A stretch of DNA of 26,038 nucleotides from Bacillota bacterium (lineage in GTDB: Bacteria > Bacillota > Clostridia > Peptostreptococcales > Natronincolaceae). The position numbers were made by a program, and so were the translations under genes. This document shows positions 7,574 through 16,050 of the stretch, in pieces. Where the stretch lies: NCBI GenBank assembly GCA_023387935.1, contig JAEWHG010000118.1, forward strand, positions 1 through 26,038, read 5' to 3'. The number at the start of each line of letters is the position of its first letter. Position 1 is the first letter of the stretch. The notes beneath the pieces are model-generated. The model was not told the origin of the DNA, made no database searches, and saw only the letters and a list, made by a program, of their open reading frames with translations.

Positions 7574-8971
7574 CTATAGATCGTACTTCAATTTTTTATA
7601 CTGCAGTGTCTGCCTAGGTATTCCTAAAGCCATTGCAGCATTTGTAATATTACCATTGCAATCATTTAAAGCATCTTTAATGTATTGTTCTTCCATTTTC
7701 TCTAACTTTGTCCTCAAATCCAACTGTTTTTTTTCTTTCTCGCTTTTTATTTGTTCACCTTTTATTGCCAAATGATAGGACAGATCCTCTTTTTCTATAA
7801 ACCTGCCTTCCATTACGTTCATTGCTCCTTCTATAACATGCTCCAATTCCCGAACATTACCTGGCCAATTATATGCCACGAAAATATCCATAACCTCATC
7901 TCTAACCCCTAGTGCTTGCTTGTGTAACCTATAGTTAAATCTTTCTATAAAAAACTTAACCAGATCTCGTATGTCTTCTTTTCTTTCAGATAAATGAGGA
8001 ACTCTAATAGATACAACATTTAAACGATAAAACAAATCTTTTCTTAAACTTCCTTTTTCAACAGCTTCCATGGGATCAATATTCATGGCGGCAATGACTC
8101 TAACATCTACATTCTTCGCCCTAATATCCCCTACCCTCCGAATATAACCTTCTTGTAGAACCCGTAAAAGCTTCGCCTGAAGCTCTATTGGCATTGAGTT
8201 AACCTCATCTAAAAATAAGGTTCCTCCATTAGCAAGCTCAAATAGTCCCGCTCTATCCTCAGCTCCAGTAAAGCTTCCCTTAACTGTTCCAAACAAAATA
8301 CTTTCAAGAAGGCTAGCTGGAATAGCTGCACAGTTTTGAGCAATAAAGGGTCTATCTTTTCTTTTACTCGCACTATGTACCGATTGAACTACAAGCTCCT
8401 TACCCGTCCCTGTTTCACCAAAAACCATAACAGGGGACCCAGTTTCACCAGCTTTTAAGATCCTATGCTTAAGCTTTAGCATTATCTCACTATTGCCTAT
8501 TATGTCTTTTGTCGTATATTTAGCCATACTCCTATCCCCTGCTTTTTTACCGGTACTGCCATTAGAATACAGCTTCTCTTGCAAATCTACAAGCTTCTCT
8601 GATAAAGCCTTAACCTGAGTAATATCTCTAGAAACTTCAAGAACGCCTAATATTTTTCCTTCCTTTAAAATAGGAATGGAGGAATTAACAGTAGTAATTT
8701 TATGCCCTTTATAATTAACAAAGTTTTGCTGCATATTTAAAATAGGTTCTTTTGTTTTTATAACCTGTAGTATAGTACTTGTCTCCTCAGTTAACGAAGG
8801 ATAAATATCTAAAATATGTTTACCAAGAGCATCTTCACGTTGTACATTATCAAGCTGAGCTGCCGCAGTATTGCAAAATACTATTTTCCCTGCAGAATCA
8901 ATCACTTGAACCCCTTCACCTACATGATCTAATATTTTCTCAAACTGCTCTTTTAAAAATAATCCCTCCAA
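7574..8971 (-). CDS. Sigma-54-dependent activator with PAS domain, probable kam operon regulator
   Basis: This is an enhancer-binding activator of RNA polymerase-sigma-54. From the chosen start, a PAS sensor domain covers about residues 8-120 and a short coiled linker about 120-145. The AAA+ domain has Walker A GETGTGKE (about 185-192), the sigma-54 contact loop GSFTGA (232-237, a Ser in place of the usual Ala) and Walker B TLFLDE (251-256). A Fis-type helix-turn-helix, NITNAAMALGIPRQTLQYKK, lies at the C-terminus. The frame stays open to a GTG at 9091, but a TTG at 8971 preceded by GGCGGTGAGGAT is the better start (465 aa) and lies about 54 bases after the predicted transcript start. Its position facing a sigma-54 promoter argues that it controls lysine fermentation. 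The ligand of the PAS domain is unknown. Confidence 0.9.
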   Translation of the reverse strand: MEGLFLKEQFEKILDHVGEGVQVIDSAGKIVFCNTAAAQLDNVQREDALGKHILDIYPSLTEETSTILQVIKTKEPILNMQQNFVNYKGHKITTVNSSIPILKEGKILGVLEVSRDITQVKALSEKLVDLQEKLYSNGSTGKKAGDRSMAKYTTKDIIGNSEIMLKLKHRILKAGETGSPVMVFGETGTGKELVVQSVHSASKRKDRPFIAQNCAAIPASLLESILFGTVKGSFTGAEDRAGLFELANGGTLFLDEVNSMPIELQAKLLRVLQEGYIRRVGDIRAKNVDVRVIAAMNIDPMEAVEKGSLRKDLFYRLNVVSIRVPHLSERKEDIRDLVKFFIERFNYRLHKQALGVRDEVMDIFVAYNWPGNVRELEHVIEGAMNVMEGRFIEKEDLSYHLAIKGEQIKSEKEKKQLDLRTKLEKMEEQYIKDALNDCNGNITNAAMALGIPRQTLQYKKLKYDL

Positions 8972-9031
8972 ATCCTCACCGCCCTTTTCCCAGCATCGAA
9001 TGCCTAATTTTCGGCACATGTGTTTATATAT

Positions 9032-9040
9032 ATTATACCA
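9032..9040 (-). promoter_or_regulatory. Extended -10 promoter for the sigma-54 activator
   Basis: The minus strand reads TGGTATAAT, an extended -10 element (TGN plus a consensus TATAAT). No good -35 lies 17 bases upstream, as is common for extended -10 promoters. Transcription would start near 9025, upstream of the TTG start at 8971. Confidence 0.6.
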
Positions 9041-9111
9041 TAGTTTAGAATATAAAGAAGAATATTCCTTGGAGCAGGCAGGGGATTTCACCCCCTACAA
9101 CCTCTATTTAT

Positions 9112-9144
9112 ATATAATAGAAAAGTAGAACTTTCCTATTATAT
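9112..9144 (-). terminator. Long AT-rich hairpin after the metallophosphoesterase gene
   Basis: The minus-strand transcript can form a 14-bp stem, ATATAATAGGAAAG with CTTTTCTATTATAT, with a 5-base loop and one G-U pair. It starts a few bases past the stop codon of the gene ending at 9151. The tail is AT-rich but not a clean U-run, so it may be a weak terminator or an mRNA-stabilising end. Confidence 0.45.
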
Positions 9145-9150
9145 GAAAAA

Positions 9151-9978
9151 TTATTTCTCTCGTAAGGTTACAGCAATAATCTCTGGCCTATTAAAAATTC
9201 TAATAGGAATAATACTGTTTCCTAATCCTCTACTAATAACCATAGTCGTATCCTCCAAGGTATGCACTCCACTGGTATATTTAGGAATTAAGCCTTGATC
9301 GGGTGCAATTATGCCTCCTATAAATGGAAGTCTAACCTGTCCGCCATGAGCATGACCACAAAACACTAAGTCAACCTTACTTTCAGCATATATATCTATA
9401 AAGTTAGGTCTGTGTGATAATAATATTCTTAAAAATTCGCTTTCGTTTTTAGTTAATTTTTCTAAGTTACTTCTTAAATATGAAGTACCTCTATAAAGAG
9501 GATCCATTAACCCAATTAACTCTATTTTTGAACTACCCACCTCTATTTGAGTCTTTGTATTGTCCATTACATGCGCTCCAGCAGTTAGCAATTTCTCTTT
9601 AAGTTCTTCATATATTTTTCCTCTTATTTCATGGTTACCAGATACATAGTAAACTGGAGCTATTTCTACTGCTCCATTTATAAATTCCATTGCTATGTCA
9701 ATATTCGTTCTTCTAGAATCTACTAAATCTCCAGTTACTACTATTATATTTGGCTTTAGTTTTTTTATTTTTTCTAATAATCTTCGTTGTCTTCTACCAA
9801 ATTTCTTGTTATGCAAATCTGATATATGAACTATTTTGTAGCCATGTAAGTCGTTATTTATTTTTGTATTTTCATAATTAACTTCTGTTATTACAATATG
9901 GTTATTCTGCCAAATACAAAATGCTGCTACAGCTAAAAAAATAAGTAGTGCTTTTATAGGATTGTTATATAGTCTCAT
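9151..9978 (-). CDS. Membrane-anchored metallophosphoesterase (YkuE-like)
   Basis: This is a calcineurin-like phosphoesterase with a single N-terminal membrane anchor (about residues 8-23, ALLIFLAVAAFCIW), so the catalytic domain probably faces outward. All dinuclear metal-site motifs are present: DLH (Asp54, His56), GDLVD (Asp84), GNHE (Asn115, His116), SH (His189) and GHAHGG (His209, His211). The 275-aa length fits the YkuE/YaeI-like group, some of which act on lipids or cell-envelope phosphoesters; the substrate cannot be read from the sequence. The ATG follows GAGAGG by eight bases. It appears to be a single-gene unit. Confidence 0.85.
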   Translation of the reverse strand: MRLYNNPIKALLIFLAVAAFCIWQNNHIVITEVNYENTKINNDLHGYKIVHISDLHNKKFGRRQRRLLEKIKKLKPNIIVVTGDLVDSRRTNIDIAMEFINGAVEIAPVYYVSGNHEIRGKIYEELKEKLLTAGAHVMDNTKTQIEVGSSKIELIGLMDPLYRGTSYLRSNLEKLTKNESEFLRILLSHRPNFIDIYAESKVDLVFCGHAHGGQVRLPFIGGIIAPDQGLIPKYTSGVHTLEDTTMVISRGLGNSIIPIRIFNRPEIIAVTLREK

Positions 9979-10228
9979 AAATAATTCCTCTCTTAATGTA
10001 ATTCTGTATTCTTCTATTATATACTTTGATATTATTTTATTCTATCACTAGTCATGCTATAAATTTAAAAATAATACATTAAAGCCAGTAATAAACTTTA
10101 AAAGTCTTAAATAGAAGGCATGAAATAATGTTCAGTACTTTCTATATTATTTAGTATTTAATCATACCTTTAAATATATAAATTAACTCCCATATAATTC
10201 AAATCACAACCAATTTTAAATTTATATA
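9979..10228. other. AT-rich intergenic stretch with no recognised element
   Basis: About 250 bases upstream of the metallophosphoesterase gene. The minus strand has a TATAAT at 10016-10021 that could be its -10 box, but the -35 is poor. I see no gene, riboswitch or repeat. Confidence 0.4.
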
Positions 10229-10267
10229 AAAAAGCTAGTAAATAGATCCCTCTATTACTAGCTTTTT
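10229..10267 (-). terminator. Intrinsic terminator of the RNA methyltransferase gene
   Basis: The minus strand reads AAAAAGCTAGTAATAGA, a GGGA loop, then TCTATTTACTAGC and a T-run. The stem is about 17 bp with one bulged base. It lies within five bases of the stop codon at 10272. The arms carry A- and T-runs on both sides, so it could also work in the other direction. Confidence 0.85.
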
Positions 10268-10271
10268 ATAC

Positions 10272-11414
10272 TTATTCTTCTCTTCTTGGTGGTCTTGGAC
10301 CTTGATACTGATAATATTGAGTTTCTAATCGTCCGTTATAAAGCTTTCTTCTTCTATCTGCCTTTTTGCCGTATAGCTGTTCGAAGTTTTTATGTGAAGT
10401 AATTACATACTTAGACCATGTTTCCATTTGACCAAAAACCTTACCCATGGTTCTGTATAGCTCCTCTACTTCTTCCATCTCTCCTATACGTTCTCCATAA
10501 GGAGGATTGGCTATAATACAACCATATTCAAATCTAGATCTTAAATCTGCCACACCTAATTTTTGAAAATGAACATCCTCATCTACGCCTGCTTCTCTAG
10601 CATGGTATCTAGCTATACTTAGTACTTCACCATCTATATCAGAGCCATATATTCTTAAAGGACGATCATACTTAGCTAAATCATGGGTTTCTTTTCTTGC
10701 ATTTCTCCATAATTCCTTAGATACGATTCCCCAATCTTCCGATACAAAATTTCTATTCATGCCTGGGGCAATATTTTTTCCAATTAATGCTGCCTCTATT
10801 GGAATTGTTCCCGATCCACAGAAAGGGTCTATAAGTACTCTATCTGGATTCCAGTAGCTTAGGCTAATAAGTGCAGCTGCTAATGTTTCTTTTAATGGTG
10901 CCCTATTTGACAATGTTCTATAGCCTCTCTTGTGAAGGCCTGCGCCAGTAGTGTCTATAGTTAAAGTAGCTATATCCTTCAAAAATGCTACTTCTATAGA
11001 ATATGTAGCTCCATTCTCCTCAAACCATTCTCTCTTATATTTCTGCTTCATTTTTTCTACTATTGCTTTTTTTACAATAGCCTGACAATCTGGAACACTA
11101 GAAAGCTTAGAGTTGATCGATTTTCCATTAACAGGAAATATTGCATTTTCAGGTATTATATCTCCCCAAGGAAGAGCCTTTGTCTTTTCAAATAATTCGT
11201 CAAATGTTAATGCCTTAAATTCTCCAACCTTTAATAAAACACGATCTGCGGATCTAAGCCAAAGATTTGTTCTGCAGATAGCAGATTCATCAGCAGTGAA
11301 CATTACTTTCCCGTTTTCTACCTGTACATCTTCATATCCTAATGCTTTTACTTCCCTAGCTACTATAGCCTCTAACCCAAAGGTAGCAGTAGCAATTAAT
11401 TCTATCTTACTCAT
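10272..11414 (-). CDS. THUMP-domain rRNA guanine-N2 methyltransferase (RlmL/YpsC type)
   Basis: This SAM-dependent RNA methyltransferase probably modifies a guanine in 23S rRNA. The N-terminal half (to about residue 155) holds the ferredoxin-like and THUMP RNA-binding parts. The C-terminal Rossmann domain has the SAM motif DPFCGSGTIPIEAA near residue 197 and the catalytic ANPPYGERIG near 303, typical of N2-guanine methyltransferases. At 380 aa it matches the short, single-domain Gram-positive YpsC form and lacks the second methyltransferase domain of E. coli RlmKL. The start follows GGAGAGATAAG. The exact target base cannot be read from the sequence. It is divergent from the LysM-GH18 gene. 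Confidence 0.88.
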   Translation of the reverse strand: MSKIELIATATFGLEAIVAREVKALGYEDVQVENGKVMFTADESAICRTNLWLRSADRVLLKVGEFKALTFDELFEKTKALPWGDIIPENAIFPVNGKSINSKLSSVPDCQAIVKKAIVEKMKQKYKREWFEENGATYSIEVAFLKDIATLTIDTTGAGLHKRGYRTLSNRAPLKETLAAALISLSYWNPDRVLIDPFCGSGTIPIEAALIGKNIAPGMNRNFVSEDWGIVSKELWRNARKETHDLAKYDRPLRIYGSDIDGEVLSIARYHAREAGVDEDVHFQKLGVADLRSRFEYGCIIANPPYGERIGEMEEVEELYRTMGKVFGQMETWSKYVITSHKNFEQLYGKKADRRRKLYNGRLETQYYQYQGPRPPRREE

Positions 11415-11702
11415 CTTATCTCTCCTATCTATTTTTCCTACGTGTATTTATATAATATCCAAGAAATTTAATATTAAATCTATTTTAATCGTTGGATTAT
11501 TTTCAAGCTTTTAACGACTAATTATACTATTAAGAAAATTTTTGGTCAACTTATTTAAATTATTCTATTTCTTAGGAATATCTCCTTTTTTCTTTATAAA
11601 TAAAAAACGAAGCATTCTAACTTACTTTCACATCCGAATATAAAGGCATTTTACCCTGTTATTGAATATACTATTTAATATACTTAAAAGGAGAGTGAAA
11701 AT
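11415..11702. other. Divergent intergenic region, no clear promoter
   Basis: This stretch lies between the methyltransferase gene (minus) and the LysM-GH18 gene (plus). It is AT-rich. I looked for sigma-A and for forespore or mother-cell sigma boxes upstream of 11703 and found no convincing pair. A near-direct repeat of AATATACT (around 11665-11682) lies just upstream of the GGAGAG ribosome-binding site. Confidence 0.4.
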
Positions 11703-12845
11703 ATGTATATTCATATAGTGCAATATGGCGAAACAATATGGTCCATAGCTAATGTATATGGAATAAGCACAGAACAGCTTATCAAAGATAATGGACTAGA
11801 AAATATTCCTTATTTAATACCTGGTCAATCTTTAGTAATTATTATAGGCGAACCTTCCGACACACGCAGATCAATTGAGGTCAATGGCTATATTGTCCCA
11901 AATACACCGGAGGCAGATACGGTTGTAGTTCATGAGGTAGGCAAATATCTAACATATATTACACCATCCAGCTACGTAGTAAATAGAGACGGAAGTTTAA
12001 AGCCTCTAAATGATGATGCCATTTTAAACACATCTAAAATCTATGGGGTTGCGCCTTTGCTCAGTATTAGTAACGAAGGGGTATCCAACTTTGATCCAGA
12101 TTTGGCTCGTGCAATTTTCGTTAGTGAAGAACTACAAAATATACTTTTTAATAATATACTTAATATTATGCAGTCTAAGGGATATTATGGGCTAAATATT
12201 AACTTTGAAAAACTATACCCCGAAGATCGATATCTATATAATGATTTTTTAAGAAATGCAGTTGATTTTTTCCATCAATATGGCTATCCTGTTTCAACAG
12301 CTCTAGTCCCTAAAACTTATGATATGACTACAGGCGAATGGTGGGGAGGCCATGATTATAAAGCCCAAGGAGAAATAGTAGATTTTGTTATAATTATGAC
12401 CTACGACTGGGGATGTATCGCTTGTCCACCTATGGCTGTTGCACCTGTCAATGAAATAAGAAAAGTTTTAGATTATGCTATAACGGTTATTCCAAGAGAT
12501 AAAATATTAATGGGAATTCCATTCTATGGATTTGACTGGACCCTTCCATTTAAATCAGGAGATATTGCTAATTTAGTAGGTTATAGAGATGCCCTTGAGT
12601 TAGCCACAAAATATAATGCTACTATACAATATGATACGCTATACCAAGCACCATTTTTTAACTATATAGATGAATCAAATAGACAGCACGTTGTTTGGTA
12701 CGAAGATGCTAGAAGCTTTAAGGCTAAATATGACCTAGTTAATGAATATGCCTTAAGAGGCGTTAGCTATTGGGCGTTAGGCACATCCGCTCCTCAAAAT
12801 TGGCCTGTACTTAGCTATATGTTTCATATTATAAAACTAAACTAA
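11703..12845 (+). CDS. LysM-GH18 spore-type peptidoglycan hydrolase (YaaH/SleL-like)
   Basis: This protein has one N-terminal LysM peptidoglycan-binding module (about residues 2-48, VQYGETIWSIANVYG) and a glycoside hydrolase family 18 barrel (about 75-375). It resembles the cortex-lytic YaaH/SleL group, which cut N-acetylglucosaminyl bonds in spore cortex. It has no signal peptide, as is usual for spore-coat members. The catalytic strand reads GLNINFE: the acid Glu169 is kept, but the Asp of the usual DxE pair is Asn167. MTYDW at 232-236 is intact. The length of 380 aa suits one LysM plus GH18, where many relatives have two LysM modules. The ATG follows AAAGGAGAGTGAAAAT. Sporulation-linked expression is inferred from the family only. 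Confidence 0.85.
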   Translation: MYIHIVQYGETIWSIANVYGISTEQLIKDNGLENIPYLIPGQSLVIIIGEPSDTRRSIEVNGYIVPNTPEADTVVVHEVGKYLTYITPSSYVVNRDGSLKPLNDDAILNTSKIYGVAPLLSISNEGVSNFDPDLARAIFVSEELQNILFNNILNIMQSKGYYGLNINFEKLYPEDRYLYNDFLRNAVDFFHQYGYPVSTALVPKTYDMTTGEWWGGHDYKAQGEIVDFVIIMTYDWGCIACPPMAVAPVNEIRKVLDYAITVIPRDKILMGIPFYGFDWTLPFKSGDIANLVGYRDALELATKYNATIQYDTLYQAPFFNYIDESNRQHVVWYEDARSFKAKYDLVNEYALRGVSYWALGTSAPQNWPVLSYMFHIIKLN

Positions 12846-12931
12846 CTATACCATATTCGTTACTTATTAAAAGCAATAATCTACCACAGAATATTCAGTA
12901 TTATCTCAATAGTTAAATCTTTTTCTAAAAC

Positions 12932-12960
12932 TTGTAAACCTCTACTAAAAATTTTATAAT
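12932..12960 (+). promoter_or_regulatory. Sigma-A promoter of the branched-chain aminotransferase gene
   Basis: TTGTAA, 17 bases, then a consensus TATAAT (12955-12960). Transcription should start near 12967, leaving a 38-base leader with a GGAGG ribosome-binding site. Confidence 0.75.
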
Positions 12961-13004
12961 GTACTTGTAAGGTGTAATCATTATATTGTATAGGAGGATA
13001 ACAT

Positions 13005-14030
13005 ATGAGTAAAACTGTGGATATTGATTGGGGTAAACTAGGATTTAGTTACATGAAAGTAGGATTACGTTATGTATCTAAATGGTCAAATGGAAAATGG
13101 GATGAAGGTACATTAACAGAAGATAACACACTAACTATCAGTGAAGCTTCTACAGCACTTCATTACGGACAACAATGTTTCGAAGGAATGAAAGCTTATA
13201 GAACTAAAGAAGGTAAAATTCAACTTTTTAGACCTGATCGTAATGCAGCAAGATTAAATGATAGCTGTAGACGTGTTTTAATGCCTGAAGTACCTGAAGA
13301 AAAATTCATCGATGCTTGTATTCAAGTAGTTAAAGCGAATGCAGAATACGTTCCACCATACGGTACTGGTGCTACACTTTATCTTCGTCCATTTGTTATA
13401 GGTGTTGGAGATAATCTAGGTGTAAGACCAGCCCCAGAATTTATATTCGCTATTTTCGCAGTACCTGTAGGTCCTTACTTTAAAGGTGGTATGGCTCCAG
13501 TAAACTTTATGACTTCAGATTACGATAGAGCAGCTCCTTACGGTACAGGTGCAGCTAAAGTAGGAGGTAACTACGCAGGTAGCCTTATGCCTCATCAAGT
13601 AGCTGTTGAAAAAGGTTTTGCAGATTGTATTTATTTAGATCCTGCGACTCATTCAAAAATTGAAGAAGTAGGTGCAGCAAACTTCTTTGGTATAACTAAA
13701 GATAATAAATTTGTAACACCAAAATCTCCTTCTATATTACCTAGTATTACTAAATATTCATTATTACACGTAGCTAAAGAATATTTAGGTTTAGAAGTAG
13801 AAGAAAGAGATGTATTAGTAGATAATCTAGATGAATTTAAAGAAGCTGGAGCTTGTGGTACAGCTGCAGTTATTACTCCAATCGGAGGTATAGAGCACAA
13901 AGGAAAGTTCCATGTATTCCATAGCGAAACAGAAGTAGGTCCTGTTACTAAAAAACTATATGAAACTCTTTGCGGAATTCAATTCGGTGATGTTGAAGCT
14001 CCAGAAGGTTGGATTGTAGAAGTAAAATAA
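13005..14030 (+). CDS. ilvE: Branched-chain amino acid aminotransferase
   Basis: This class IV PLP enzyme interconverts valine, leucine and isoleucine with their 2-oxo acids. The N-terminus (GFSYMKVGLRYVSKWSNGKW), LHYGQQCFEGMKAYR, the probable PLP lysine in GAAKVGGNYAG, and EVGAANFFG all fit the long-form BCAT family (341 aa). The ATG follows TAGGAGGATAAC. The gene is monocistronic, with its own promoter and strong terminator, and its codon choice (frequent GGT, GCT, GTA and few rare codons) suggests high expression. In an amino-acid fermenter it may work mainly in degradation of branched-chain amino acids; the sequence alone cannot decide direction. Confidence 0.95.
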   Translation: MSKTVDIDWGKLGFSYMKVGLRYVSKWSNGKWDEGTLTEDNTLTISEASTALHYGQQCFEGMKAYRTKEGKIQLFRPDRNAARLNDSCRRVLMPEVPEEKFIDACIQVVKANAEYVPPYGTGATLYLRPFVIGVGDNLGVRPAPEFIFAIFAVPVGPYFKGGMAPVNFMTSDYDRAAPYGTGAAKVGGNYAGSLMPHQVAVEKGFADCIYLDPATHSKIEEVGAANFFGITKDNKFVTPKSPSILPSITKYSLLHVAKEYLGLEVEERDVLVDNLDEFKEAGACGTAAVITPIGGIEHKGKFHVFHSETEVGPVTKKLYETLCGIQFGDVEAPEGWIVEVK

Positions 14031-14043
14031 TTTAAATTATAAG

Positions 14044-14084
14044 AGCCATAAATACGGTTTAACTACTGTATCTATGGCTTTTTT
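14044..14084 (+). terminator. Intrinsic terminator of the aminotransferase gene
   Basis: AGCCATAAATACGGT pairs with ACTGTATCTATGGCT around a 6-base loop, with one mismatch and one G-U pair, and runs straight into TTTTTT. It starts 13 bases past the stop codon. Confidence 0.92.
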
Positions 14085-14116
14085 ATGATTTTTATTACTT
14101 TTTTATTTGCTCCTCA

Positions 14117-14509
14117 TTACTTTACTATGGCTTTGGCAAACTTCTTATCTGATTCCGTAATATGGTTTCCAAGCCACTCTATTACTAATACCTTTAATGA
14201 ATCTAGGGCATCTTCACTAATTCCTGCTTTTTTAACCTCATTACTTATTTTAAAAAGCTCCTCTATAAAATAAGCATGCTCCTCTTTATGTTCTTCAAAA
14301 TCCTCATAGCCATACTGTACCATAGCTTGTTCTTCTTCATTGAAATGATTAACCGCATAATTCATTAAAAATCCAAAAGCTTTATTAATTACCCTTTCAT
14401 CTGTTGATACATCTAGTCCAAAAATTTCTCCCGTCTTCTCAAAAATGGCCTTATGTTGTTCATCTACTCTTTTCATACCCGTTGCCAAATCATTATCCCA
14501 CCATAACAT
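14117..14509 (-). CDS. Bacteriohemerythrin
   Basis: This single-domain, non-heme di-iron protein of the hemerythrin family has 130 aa. All seven expected iron ligands are present at family spacing: His19 (DEQH), His55 and Glu59 (HFNEEE), His74 and His78 (HKEEH), and His116 and Asp121 (HITESD). Such proteins bind oxygen reversibly and in anaerobes probably serve in oxygen sensing, scavenging or iron handling. The ATG follows AAAGGGG. It is convergent with the aminotransferase gene and divergent from the desulfurase-like gene, with no operon partner. Confidence 0.95.
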   Translation of the reverse strand: MLWWDNDLATGMKRVDEQHKAIFEKTGEIFGLDVSTDERVINKAFGFLMNYAVNHFNEEEQAMVQYGYEDFEEHKEEHAYFIEELFKISNEVKKAGISEDALDSLKVLVIEWLGNHITESDKKFAKAIVK

Positions 14510-14666
14510 AAAAATACCCCTTTCAATTCCTTCTACTTACTACGTAATTCTATATCCTATTATATATTTCTCTTATAGGAAATTCCATAGTAGAATTTTT
14601 TCAATCACATATATTTTGTGGGTGCATAAAATGAAAGAGTAAATACTTTTTAGGCGGTGATGTTTA

Positions 14667-15992
14667 ATGGAATACTCAGGCCCATTCTCCCCTTATAGAG
14701 ATTTAGTTGTAGGTGTGGATAAACAAATACCTTTATGGGACAATACATATACAACTGGAATTAATTTTGATAATGCAGCCACCACTCCTCCATTTAATTC
14801 TGTAATAAGTGGTATTTTGAACTTTTCACCATGGTATTCTTCCATACATCGTGGTGCAGGCTATAAATCCCAGCTTTCTTCTAAGCTCTATGATAATGCA
14901 CGGCATATCATAGCTAATTTCGTAGGAGCAGATATAAACCAAAACTCAATAATATTTGTAAAAAACACTACAGAAGCTATTAATAAGCTATCCAACAAAT
15001 TGTACCCTTTGTATAAAGATGGCGTCATTCTATCCACTTGTATGGAACACCATTCCAACGATTTACCTTGGCGTGATAAATATACTATCGATTATATATC
15101 TATAAACAAATACGGCGAATTATCTATGGAAGATTTAGAAAATAAATTAAAAAAATATGAAAATAGAGTAAAGCTTGTTGCTATCACTGGAGCCTCAAAT
15201 GTAACTGGTTATATAAACCCCATACATACAATTGCAGAACTTACCCATAGTTATGGAGCTAAAATATTAGTGGATGGTGCCCAGCTCGTACCCCATTGCC
15301 CTGTAGATATGAAACCCTTTGATGATCCTCAGCATATAGACTTCCTTGTTTTCTCTGGCCACAAAATGTATGCTCCCTTCGGTACAGGTGTTTTAATCGG
15401 CCCAAAGGATATTTTTATGGAAGGTCCTCCCGACTATTCTGGTGGTGGCACAGTTAAATATGTTACTCACGAACATATCCAATGGCTCGACCCGCCCGAA
15501 AGAGAGGAAGCAGGAACACCCAATATTATTGGCGTTCTTTCTATAACATCAGCAATAGAGCTTTTAAATAAAATAGGAATGCATCATGTGGAAGATTATG
15601 AAAGGATGCTAACAAATCACGCTATTAATAGCTTGAAAAATATTCCTTATATAGAGCTTTATCACAATCCCCAAAATACTAAAAATAGCATCAGCATTAT
15701 TCCTTTCAATATTAAAGGTATGCATCACAATATAGTTGCAACTATCTTATCTAATGAATTTGGTATTGCTGTAAGAAACGGATGTTTCTGTGCACAACCT
15801 TATATGCAAAGATTATTGAATATCTCTCCAGAGGACAGCAAAAGATATATGGATGACAGTACATTACCCCTTCCTGGAATGGTTAGAATCAGCTTTGGAT
15901 TATACAACACTATAGATGAAGTAAATACTTTAATAAAAGCGCTTTTTCATATTTCACTAAATAGAGAATTCTATTTTGAAAAGTATAAGTAA
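14667..15992 (+). CDS. Cysteine desulfurase-like class V aminotransferase
   Basis: This PLP enzyme of the class V family resembles SufS-type cysteine desulfurases. The PLP lysine is Lys233 in FSGHKMYAPFGTGV, preceded by the cofactor Asp in VDGAQ (about 203). The active-site loop reads RNGCFCAQP; Cys375 aligns with the persulfide cysteine of the RxGxHCAQP motif, and Cys373 adds a CxC arrangement. At 441 aa it is longer than typical SufS (about 405-410), with an N-terminal extension before NFDNAATTP. No SufU, IscU or other Fe-S assembly gene is nearby; the next gene is a DsrE-family protein. It may pass sulfur to that partner. The start follows AGGCGGTGA. Selenocysteine lyase activity is an alternative. 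Confidence 0.82.
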   Translation: MEYSGPFSPYRDLVVGVDKQIPLWDNTYTTGINFDNAATTPPFNSVISGILNFSPWYSSIHRGAGYKSQLSSKLYDNARHIIANFVGADINQNSIIFVKNTTEAINKLSNKLYPLYKDGVILSTCMEHHSNDLPWRDKYTIDYISINKYGELSMEDLENKLKKYENRVKLVAITGASNVTGYINPIHTIAELTHSYGAKILVDGAQLVPHCPVDMKPFDDPQHIDFLVFSGHKMYAPFGTGVLIGPKDIFMEGPPDYSGGGTVKYVTHEHIQWLDPPEREEAGTPNIIGVLSITSAIELLNKIGMHHVEDYERMLTNHAINSLKNIPYIELYHNPQNTKNSISIIPFNIKGMHHNIVATILSNEFGIAVRNGCFCAQPYMQRLLNISPEDSKRYMDDSTLPLPGMVRISFGLYNTIDEVNTLIKALFHISLNREFYFEKYK

Positions 15993-16050
15993 AATTCTAT
16001 CTATTGGGCAAAATATGCTTTGATATATGTTATTCGAAGGAGGAAAAATC

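Noticed and set aside
9081..9095. GGGGATTTCACCCC hairpin upstream of the activator
   Set aside because: A 4-bp GC stem upstream of the likely transcript start, with no riboswitch core or U-run; no function can be supported.
11113..11514. 133-codon plus-strand frame opposite the RNA methyltransferase gene
   Set aside because: It is a shadow of the methyltransferase coding strand, with a low-complexity translation and no ribosome-binding site.
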